A stretch of 5,424 nucleotides of DNA from CAZVWV01 sp964631745. GTDB taxonomy: Bacteria; Bdellovibrionota_C; UBA2361; JBGSMV01. The notes under the pieces were generated by a model. It did not search any database. It saw only the letters and a list, made by a program, of their open reading frames with translations, and was not told the DNA's origin. The stretch covers positions 1-5,424 of the forward strand of contig CAZVWV010000179.1 in assembly GCA_964631745.1 (NCBI GenBank), given 5' to 3'. The translations under genes were made by a program, and so were the position numbers. This document shows positions 1 to 5,108 of the stretch, one piece after another; position 1 is the first letter of the stretch; each line of letters opens with the position of its first letter.

Positions 1-115
1 TGGCCGCGAGCGCGCGGGCCGCGGACGGTCGCACTACCTTCACTGCTACCATATTCAGCTAAACAATCTTTGCGGACCTCGGTGCGACATTTTGGCGACT
101 TAGCCATTTTGGTAT

Positions 116-232
116 CCAACTGGAGCCACCCTACTTTTACAGTTCGCTTCTTGGTTCAAGTTGATCTCAATAGTGCCTAATAGTTGTTTTGGGACCGAAT
201 AAGTATTAAAAAAGTAGGGTGGCTCCAGTTGG
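116..232. repeat. Perfect 23-bp inverted repeat, 71-bp spacer
   Basis: The left arm (116-138) begins CCAACTGGAGCCACCC and the right arm (210-232) is its exact reverse complement over all 23 bases. Pairing stops at both ends: bases 139/209 and 115/233 do not match. The 71-bp interior is AT-richer than the arms and holds no gene. Size (117 bp) and structure fit a miniature inverted-repeat element or the remnant of a mobile element, but I see no target-site duplication and cannot match the arms to a named insertion-sequence family. It could instead be a long stem-loop in RNA reading past the valS terminator. The repeat itself is certain; its nature is inference. Confidence 0.9.
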
Positions 233-252
233 CTTTCATGAAAAGACTCAGT

Positions 253-300
253 AAAAAGCGTGCTGCGCTTGAACTTCGCCCGGCGTTGTTCAGCAAGCAC
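253..300 (-). terminator. Probable intrinsic terminator of valS
   Basis: On the minus strand, 21 nt after the valS stop, a hairpin forms from 300 down to 260. Pairs are 260-264 with 296-300, 265-266 with 293-294, 270-274 with 288-292, and 277-279 with 283-285 around a 3-nt loop. There is a 1-nt bulge on one side, a 3-nt bulge on the other, and a small T/T mismatch. After two further bases comes a run of five T (257-253). Position and shape fit Rho-independent termination. The bulged stem and short T-run keep the confidence moderate. Confidence 0.6.
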
Positions 301-321
301 CAGTTCTACTCCACCCGCCCG

Positions 322-2991
322 CTAAGCCAGCGAGCCCTGAAACCCCTGAAGCTTCTCAATCGCGTTAGCGATCTCTCCTGCCTGCGCTTTTGCCTGCGAG
401 ACTATCTCTGGGGGCGCGTTTTGCACGAATTCTTGATTGGCTAATCTCTTGTTGGTTCCTGCCAGACTGGCCTCCAGCTCGGTTAACTTCTTAGCTATTC
501 GCTGGGCTAGTGCTGTTAGATCCAAATTATCCGGAAGTTTTACGAAAGCTATTCCGGCTTCGAACTTGTAGGGCACCCAGCCTTTTTCGCTGGTGATTGC
601 CTTGACGATCTGAAGATCGCCGATGGCGCCTATACCTTTTGCTATCTCTGTAAGCGGCGTAAACTCCTGCTCGAACTTGGGCGCGTTAAACTGGAGCTTC
701 ACGGTTAGCGCTTCTTTGGGGGGGAGATTTAATTGATGGCGCACATCGCGCACGGAGCGCACGATCGACTGCGTGACTGAGAACGCTTCCTCGGTTTCTT
801 CACTACGTGCCAACTCGGCGGGCTTTGGCCAAGCCGCGCGGATGAGCATGGGCTCATTTGTGCCGGCCTCAACCACGCCCTGCTTTTCGAGCACCTGCCA
901 GAGTTCCTCTGTTACGAATGGCAAATAGGGATGGAAAAGCTTTAGAAGTGTCTTGTGGCAAAGAAAAGCAACTCTTAGCGCCTGAAGCATCTCTTCCCCA
1001 CCCTTTCGCAGCCGGGGTTTTATGATCTCAAGATACCAATCACAGTACTCATTCCAGAAAAACGTAGTGAGGGAATCTAGGGAATGCACCAGATCGCTCT
1101 CAGACAACATCTTATCATGTAGCTCAATAACCTTACTGAGTCTTGAAATTATCCAGCGATCTTCGGGATAGCTCCGGCCCAATGATTTTCTATCATAACT
1201 CAGCGCCTGGCCCTCGATATTCATCAGAAGCAAACGCGAGGCGTTCCAAAGTTTAATTACTAAGCCCTGACCGTTTCTGTAGATCTCATCGCGTAGCCGC
1301 GTATCGTTTCGGCCCATAGGATAATGCAGCATAATCGCCGCCCGCACCGCGTCCGTTCCGTACTGGTCAAAAAGCCCCAACGGATCCGGCGAATTCCCCA
1401 AAGACTTAGATAGCTTTCGGCCTTTATCATCCCTTACAAGACCATGCAAAGTGAGCGTCTTAAAGGGCACTTCCCCCAGAAGCTCTAACCCCGCCATAAT
1501 CATGCGCGCGTCCCAGAAAAAAAGGATATCACGCCCCGACATCAGCCAATTGTTCGGGTACCAGTATTTAAGCTCTTTGGTCTGCTCGGGCCAACCCAAG
1601 GTCGAGAACGGCCAAAGCTGCGATGAGAACCATGTATCCAGCACATCTTCGTCTTGTTTAAGTTTCGTACAGGAACATTTCTCGCATTTCGTGGGGGTTT
1701 CAAGCGCGGCGTTCATGTGTCCGCAATCCTCGCAGTAATAGACCGGTATGCGATGTCCCCACCAGAGCTGCCTTGAGATGCACCAATCCTGGATCGTATC
1801 CATCCAATGGAAATAGTCGTGCTTCTCGGATTCCGGGACGATGCGCAAACGCCCATCGACCACAGCTTTCTTGGCCTGCTCTGCCAGCGGTTGCATGCGC
1901 ACAAACCATTGGTCTGAAACCATCGGTTCAACCACGGTCTTGCATCGATAACACTCGCCTACGGCGTTTGAGTGCTGTTCGATTTTGTCTACGAGCTCAA
2001 GTTTCTCAAGCGCTTTAACTACCTCTTTTCGGGCAACGTAACGATCCAGCCCCACAAAGCTCCCGGCAGCAGCGGTCATCTTTCCATCAAACCCGACCAC
2101 AACTTCAACATCAAGTTTGTGTCGAAGCCCCGCCTGATAATCGTTGGGATCATGGGCCGGCGTGATCTTCACCACACCAGTTCCAAACTTCGGATCTACA
2201 AAATCATCCGCGATGATCGGAATTTTTCTATCCTGAAGCGGAAGCTTCACAAAACCGCCCACCATCTGCGTATAACGCTGATCGGCTGGATGTACAGCCA
2301 CAGCGGTGTCGCCCAGCATAGTTTCTGGCCTCGTCGTAGCTAGTACTAAAAACTCACCGGATTCTTTGCCGTCCTTAGTCAGAACCGGATACTTGAGATG
2401 CCAGATCTGCCCATTCTTTGGCTCGTACTCAACTTCATCATCGGCCAGCGCTGTGCCGCAAACCGTGCACCAATGGATCATGCGCTTGCCGCGATAAACC
2501 AAACCTTTATTAAAGTAATGTACGAAGGCTTGAAGCACGGCTTTACTCAGCCCCTGATCCATGGTGAAGCGCTCGCGCTCCCAATCGCAAGAACAGCCCA
2601 ATCGCTTCAATTGATTTGTGATGATGCTGCCGTGTTTGTCCTTCCAGGCCCAAACACGTTTAATAAATTCCTCGCGCCCCAAACTGCGGTAGTCAATTCC
2701 TTCCTTATCTAACTGACGCTTGACTACATTTTGGGTGGCGATACCGGCATGATCGGTGCCGGGGATCCAGACCGCTTCAAAGCCGCGCATGCGGTGCCAA
2801 CGCGTCATCACATCCTGGGGGATGTTGTCCAAAACATGACCCATATGTAAGATGCCTGTTATGTTTGGAGGTGGAATCACCACACAAAAGGCGGGCTTGG
2901 CAGGATCTACTTTGGCGCTAAAAGCCCCGGCGTCCTCCCATGACTTATATATGCGACTCTCGACTTCGTTATGCTGGTACTGTTTTTCCAT
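322..2991 (-). CDS. valS: Valyl-tRNA synthetase
   Basis: Class I aminoacyl-tRNA synthetase that charges tRNA-Val with valine using ATP in the cytoplasm; essential for translation. It is 889 aa, the normal full length for bacterial ValRS. The HIGH motif is H49-M-G-H52 within PPPNITGILHMGH. The CP1 editing domain covers about 185-345 and contains ATTRPETMLGD (218-228) and the GTGVVKITPAHDPND block (270-284), which in this family clears mischarged threonine. The KMSKS motif is K526-L-S-K-S530. A helical anticodon-binding domain spans roughly 610-760 and the C-terminal coiled-coil arm about 823-882. Cysteines C175/C178 with C347/C350, and C420/C423/C436/C439, look like two zinc sites. The start agrees with the family N-terminus (MEK-Y, then Y-x-x-W), although no Shine-Dalgarno precedes it. 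It is transcribed alone, divergently from the nitroreductase gene. One oddity is D494 in FFWDARMIM, where I expect valine. Confidence 0.98.
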   Translation of the reverse strand: MEKQYQHNEVESRIYKSWEDAGAFSAKVDPAKPAFCVVIPPPNITGILHMGHVLDNIPQDVMTRWHRMRGFEAVWIPGTDHAGIATQNVVKRQLDKEGIDYRSLGREEFIKRVWAWKDKHGSIITNQLKRLGCSCDWERERFTMDQGLSKAVLQAFVHYFNKGLVYRGKRMIHWCTVCGTALADDEVEYEPKNGQIWHLKYPVLTKDGKESGEFLVLATTRPETMLGDTAVAVHPADQRYTQMVGGFVKLPLQDRKIPIIADDFVDPKFGTGVVKITPAHDPNDYQAGLRHKLDVEVVVGFDGKMTAAAGSFVGLDRYVARKEVVKALEKLELVDKIEQHSNAVGECYRCKTVVEPMVSDQWFVRMQPLAEQAKKAVVDGRLRIVPESEKHDYFHWMDTIQDWCISRQLWWGHRIPVYYCEDCGHMNAALETPTKCEKCSCTKLKQDEDVLDTWFSSQLWPFSTLGWPEQTKELKYWYPNNWLMSGRDILFFWDARMIMAGLELLGEVPFKTLTLHGLVRDDKGRKLSKSLGNSPDPLGLFDQYGTDAVRAAIMLHYPMGRNDTRLRDEIYRNGQGLVIKLWNASRLLLMNIEGQALSYDRKSLGRSYPEDRWIISRLSKVIELHDKMLSESDLVHSLDSLTTFFWNEYCDWYLEIIKPRLRKGGEEMLQALRVAFLCHKTLLKLFHPYLPFVTEELWQVLEKQGVVEAGTNEPMLIRAAWPKPAELARSEETEEAFSVTQSIVRSVRDVRHQLNLPPKEALTVKLQFNAPKFEQEFTPLTEIAKGIGAIGDLQIVKAITSEKGWVPYKFEAGIAFVKLPDNLDLTALAQRIAKKLTELEASLAGTNKRLANQEFVQNAPPEIVSQAKAQAGEIANAIEKLQGFQGSLA

Positions 2992-3002
2992 TTGTAGAGG
3001 GC

Positions 3003-3031
3003 AGAATACTGTTCTTCGTGAAATTTTTCAA
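3003..3031 (-). promoter_or_regulatory. Candidate sigma-70-type promoter of valS
   Basis: Read on the minus strand, a -35 box TTGAAA (3031-3026, five of six to consensus) and a -10 box TATTCT (3008-3003, four of six) are separated by exactly 17 bp. The -10 box ends 11 nt before the valS ATG, so transcription would start only about 5 nt upstream of the start codon. This agrees with the absence of a Shine-Dalgarno site. A 5-bp palindrome (TGAAA/TTTCA, 3019-3030) overlaps the -35 box, but it is too short to call an operator. This rests on motif resemblance only. Confidence 0.45.
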
Positions 3032-3051
3032 ATCTCATTTTTGACATTATT

Positions 3052-3057
3052 AGAGGA
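3052..3057 (+). promoter_or_regulatory. Ribosome binding site of the nitroreductase gene
   Basis: AGAGGA lies 6 nt upstream of the ATG at 3064, a good Shine-Dalgarno match at a normal distance. It fixes the start of the downstream gene. I could not find a convincing -35/-10 pair for this gene in the 72-bp divergent spacer. Confidence 0.75.
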
Positions 3058-3063
3058 TTAGCC

Positions 3064-3663
3064 ATGGAAATCACCAGAAACGCCAATTCGCGTGAAGCTG
3101 AGCACCCGATTTACGATATCTTTTTGAAGCGCTGGTCCCCGCGCGCCTTTAGCGAGCAAGCCCTTACTGAGGGTGAGCTGATGTCTCTTCTAGAAGCTGC
3201 CCGCTGGGCGCCCTCCGGATTCAACGAACAGCCCTGGCGCGCCGTGTATGCGCTAAGAAACTCAGATGCTTGGAACGGGCTGTTTAATCTACTAGTAGAT
3301 GCCAACAAAGTCTGGGCCAAAAACGCCGGCGCTCTGCTCTTGTTTCTCTCTAGGAAAAATTTCACTCACAATAACAAGCCTAACGGCACACATTCATACG
3401 ACACCGGCGCCGCCTGGATCAGCTTAGCCTTTCAAGCTGAACTCATGGGCCTAGCAGCTCACGGCATGGCCGGTTTTGATCACGAGCGCGCTCGCACTGA
3501 GTTGTCTATTCCGGATGATTTCCAAGTAGAGGCCATGGCCGCGGTCGGACACAGAGGCGACCCCAAAAATCTGCCGCCGGAAATTGCCGCGCGGGAGAAG
3601 CCCTCTGGCAGGAAGTCGCTACGCGAGCTGGTGTTCGAGGGGAGATTTCGATCTAATACATAA
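3064..3663 (+). CDS. Nitroreductase-family FMN-dependent oxidoreductase
   Basis: A 199-aa soluble protein of the nitroreductase fold: FMN flavoproteins, usually dimeric, that use NAD(P)H to reduce nitro groups, quinones or other electron-poor substrates. The N-terminal K22-R-W-S-P-R27-A-F block matches the family's FMN-phosphate-binding arginine motif. APSGFNEQPWR (49-59) matches the second flavin-contact motif, PSxxNxQPWR. The central helix YDTGAAWISLAFQAELMGL (112-130), AMAAVGHRGD (157-166) and the closing R183-K-S-L-R-E-L motif are also typical. There is no signal peptide or membrane segment. The length is normal and the start is set by the AGAGGA site. The gene runs divergently from valS and converges on higA with 53 bp between stops. 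The real substrate cannot be told from sequence; activity on nitroaromatics is only a family-level possibility. Confidence 0.93.
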   Translation: MEITRNANSREAEHPIYDIFLKRWSPRAFSEQALTEGELMSLLEAARWAPSGFNEQPWRAVYALRNSDAWNGLFNLLVDANKVWAKNAGALLLFLSRKNFTHNNKPNGTHSYDTGAAWISLAFQAELMGLAAHGMAGFDHERARTELSIPDDFQVEAMAAVGHRGDPKNLPPEIAAREKPSGRKSLRELVFEGRFRSNT

Positions 3664-3716
3664 ACAAAAGTGCAGAACCCGCAACTACTGCGCAAGCCTG
3701 CCTAGGAACTTCATGT

Positions 3717-3980
3717 TCAGGCACGCTTTCGACGTTCCTCGGCCTGGGCTAAATCAAAGTACATCTGCAGGTTTAACCAAACTTCGGGGGAAGTTCTAAG
3801 GGCGGCACTAAGATCCAGGGCCGTATCGGCGGTTATACCACGCTTGCCTTTAATAAGCTCATTCAACTTTGCAGTAGTCCATCCTAGCTTCTTCGCAAAT
3901 ACACGTTGTGCGATCTTCTTTGGTGAAAGAAATTCCTCCAGAAGCATTTCACCCGGATGAATAGGATGAGTCGGTCTCAT
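3717..3980 (-). CDS. higA: HigA-family antitoxin (XRE-type helix-turn-helix)
   Basis: Antitoxin of a type II toxin-antitoxin pair. It should bind and neutralise HigB and repress the operon through its DNA-binding domain. With the start chosen here it is 87 aa. The N-terminal HPIHPGEMLLEEFL (5-18) is the classic HigA/VapI opening, a helix-turn-helix covers about 24-47 (FAKKLGWTTAKLNELIKGKR), and TSPEVWLNLQMYFDL (63-77) is the family's C-terminal signature. A longer version starting at 3995 would add five residues and overlap the higB stop by 4 nt (ATGA), but it has no ribosome binding site. The ATG at 3978-3980 is preceded by GGAGGA and gives the usual family N-terminus. The toxin gene comes first, the reversed order typical of higBA. 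The C-terminus is unusually basic (RRKR). Confidence 0.92.
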   Translation of the reverse strand: MRPTHPIHPGEMLLEEFLSPKKIAQRVFAKKLGWTTAKLNELIKGKRGITADTALDLSAALRTSPEVWLNLQMYFDLAQAEERRKRA

Positions 3981-3983
3981 AGG

Positions 3984-3989
3984 TCCTCC
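3984..3989 (-). promoter_or_regulatory. Ribosome binding site that decides the higA start
   Basis: The minus strand reads GGAGGA here, followed by CCT and the ATG at 3978-3980. The 3-4 nt spacing is short but workable. The site lies between the higB stop (3994-3992) and this ATG, and it would fall inside the coding sequence if translation began at 3995, so it favours the internal start. Confidence 0.65.
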
Positions 3990-3991
3990 AA

Positions 3992-4282
3992 TCATGAATG
4001 GTAATCTATCACTTCAACTTCCTTGGGGCCCTCGTCCCATCTAAAGACGATTCTCCATGGATCGTTAATTCGAGTAGAAAACTTTCCCCTTAAAACACCT
4101 TTCAGGGCTTCCAACCGGTTACCGGGCGGCGAGCGTAAATCTCCCACTGCTCCAGCAGCGTTCAAATATTGGAGCTTCCGTTTAGCAACCGTCCTAAGTT
4201 CCGCCGGGAAACGCCGAGAAGTCCCAGTAATTCGCTCAAAAAACAAGTCGGCCGCAAGCTGATGTTTGAAAGAACGAATCAT
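3992..4282 (-). CDS. higB: HigB-family toxin (RelE/ParE-fold mRNA interferase)
   Basis: Toxin of the HigBA module. Family members cut mRNA on the ribosome and stall growth when HigA is lost. The protein is 96 aa, a normal length. It opens with MIRSFKH, as HigB proteins usually do. PPGNRLEALKG (52-62) and FSTRINDPWRIVFRW (68-82) form the conserved core, and it ends VEVIDYH (89-95); the arginines of the core block and the terminal histidine are the likely RNA-cleaving residues by family analogy. No residue appears lost, so the toxin is probably active. The stop is 11 nt before the chosen higA start, so the two genes form one operon. No Shine-Dalgarno is visible before the ATG. A palindromic operator candidate lies 12 bp upstream. 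Confidence 0.94.
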   Translation of the reverse strand: MIRSFKHQLAADLFFERITGTSRRFPAELRTVAKRKLQYLNAAGAVGDLRSPPGNRLEALKGVLRGKFSTRINDPWRIVFRWDEGPKEVEVIDYHS

Positions 4283-4291
4283 GTTATTGCT

Positions 4292-4320
4292 ATATTATCG
4301 TAAAACGATAACGTGAGTAA
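4292..4320 (-). promoter_or_regulatory. Candidate promoter of higBA
   Basis: On the minus strand, TTACTC (4320-4315) and TAATAT (4297-4292) are separated by 17 bp. An overlapping GATAAT (4299-4294) is closer to the -10 consensus but leaves only 15 bp. The box ends 9 nt before the higB ATG, predicting a leader of a few bases. The palindrome occupies the spacer and part of the -10, so a bound HigA would block RNA polymerase. Motif resemblance is modest. Confidence 0.4.
4295..4311. promoter_or_regulatory. Palindromic operator candidate of higBA
   Basis: A perfect inverted repeat, TTATCGT-aaa-ACGATAA, with 7-bp arms and a 3-bp spacer, lies 12 bp upstream of the higB start. HigA-type antitoxins usually repress their own operon by binding such a palindrome across the promoter, so this is the natural HigA site. 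It lies between and partly over the candidate -35 and -10 boxes. Confidence 0.7.
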
Positions 4321-4510
4321 GCCCATTAAAGATTAAGCGCAAAAACACCTACCCTGTTCTAAGCACCTGCCACAAAACAGCTCGAGATCAGCGCACTACC
4401 ACCGCCCGGCCGGTCCTAACCTCGCGACTATCTGCAATTTTGAAAGCCAAACTCGATGATGCGTTCATCCGGCGCGTGTTATAGTTCACCTACCTCTGAC
4501 TTTAGAATCT

Positions 4511-4535
4511 TGGCCCAGTGACTCGATCTGGGCCA
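4511..4535. repeat. 8-bp perfect hairpin downstream of the BLUF gene
   Basis: TGGCCCAG (4511-4518) pairs perfectly with CTGGGCCA (4528-4535) around a 9-nt loop. It lies about 80 nt past the BLUF stop. On the minus strand the run of T precedes the stem rather than following it, and on the plus strand the stem is followed by A-rich sequence, so it is not a standard intrinsic terminator for either direction. It may still be an RNA 3'-end structure or a protein-binding palindrome. Confidence 0.5.
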
Positions 4536-4616
4536 TGCAAAAAGATTTAAGTCTGTGGCCTGATCGGGCTCTGCTAAAACAGGAGCAACCATTTCAGAAA
4601 TTGCCAGCGAACTTGC

Positions 4617-5108
4617 TTATGATTTTCCACGGGCCAGCGTAACTGGTGCTAATATGTCCAACTCAACCTTATGGCTTTTAAGTATTTTGGGGATTCGTTG
4701 AATGAGTTTTAGCATTTGGTCAGAAAGATTTTCGGGAGCCTTCAGAAAGTTTTCGACATATTTTCTTAGCTGCACAAGTTCGTCATATTGCAAAAAATAG
4801 GCGTCGTCCATTTGTACGAAATTCATGTTCCATTGACTAAATAGCCTCTCGGGCGTGGTTCCTTCAAAGAGGATGCGGCATTGGGTATGACGAGGGTCGG
4901 TAGTAATTTTTTTGTACAGGTTATGGACGGCCTGGTGTTGTCCTTCCAGTACTTGAACGAATGAATTGCCAATACAAAGCAGGAGGCCGGTAATATTCAG
5001 ATCTGAGTTCGTGGCGGCAGATTTGGCACATAGATCTACAAGTTCCAGCTTTTGAAGCTTGGTCTGGGCTCGGCTGATATAAATAAGATAACTGAGCTTT
5101 TCTTGCAC
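4617..5108 (-). CDS. Short BLUF-domain blue-light photoreceptor
   Basis: A 163-aa cytoplasmic protein whose first ~97 residues form a BLUF domain, which binds FAD and changes hydrogen bonding on blue light. All the key photocycle residues appear present: Tyr10 (LIYIS), Asn34, Gln52 (SFVQVLEG), Trp93 and Met95 (WNM). Their spacing matches the cyanobacterial PixD/Slr1694 set (Tyr8, Asn32, Gln50, Trp91, Met93) with a constant offset of two. NITGLLL (38-44), the LEG turn and DPRH (71-74) are also diagnostic. Residues ~98-163 look helical, as in stand-alone BLUF proteins, with no EAL, GGDEF, cyclase or DNA-binding domain, so output is probably through a partner protein. The start is GTG, with an in-frame TAA 15 nt upstream and no Shine-Dalgarno. 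The gene stands alone and its partner is not visible. Confidence 0.93.
   Translation of the reverse strand: MQEKLSYLIYISRAQTKLQKLELVDLCAKSAATNSDLNITGLLLCIGNSFVQVLEGQHQAVHNLYKKITTDPRHTQCRILFEGTTPERLFSQWNMNFVQMDDAYFLQYDELVQLRKYVENFLKAPENLSDQMLKLIQRIPKILKSHKVELDILAPVTLARGKS

Larger units (their letters stand above)
1..321. other. Gene-free left flank with inverted repeat and valS terminator
   Basis: I see no convincing gene here. The first ~32 bases are almost entirely G and C. Plus-strand frame 1 stays open from the window edge to a TAA at 178-180 (59 codons), but it has no start inside the window and reads straight through the left arm of the inverted repeat, so I do not call it. The short frames on either strand across 100-444 run through the repeat arms or into the antisense of valS. 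The stretch holds the 23-bp inverted repeat (116-138 and 210-232) and the probable valS terminator (253-300). Confidence 0.6.
4283..4616. other. Gene-free gap between higB and the BLUF gene
   Basis: These 334 bp hold the higBA promoter and operator at the left end and a hairpin at 4511-4535. I see no tRNA, CRISPR unit or convincing coding region. A 35-codon plus-strand frame (4535-4642) starts inside the hairpin, lacks a ribosome binding site and overlaps the BLUF 3' end, so it is not called. A GC-rich patch around 4400-4425 has no clear role. No canonical terminator for the BLUF gene was found. Confidence 0.6.

Noticed and set aside
88..112. Direct repeat CATTTTGG at 88-95 and 105-112.
   Set aside because: Two 8-base copies in AT-rich DNA are expected by chance, with no third copy or regular spacing to suggest an array.
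1..180. Plus-strand frame 1 open from the window edge for 59 codons, possibly the tail of a gene.
   Set aside because: The GC-rich first part has few stops by chance, the frame reads through an inverted-repeat arm, and the translation resembles no family I recognise.
3664..3716. Possible shared terminator between the convergent nitroreductase and higA genes.
   Set aside because: Only a 4-bp GCAG/CTGC stem precedes a broken T-run on the minus strand; too weak to call.
4535..4642. 35-codon plus-strand ORF starting MQKDLSLWPD.
   Set aside because: It has no ribosome binding site, starts inside a hairpin and overlaps the BLUF 3' end antisense; no supporting similarity.
3064..5108. Idea that nitroreductase, HigBA and BLUF genes form one new light- or redox-controlled defence system.
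   Set aside because: Strands, promoters and gaps show three separate transcription units; nothing in the sequence connects them.
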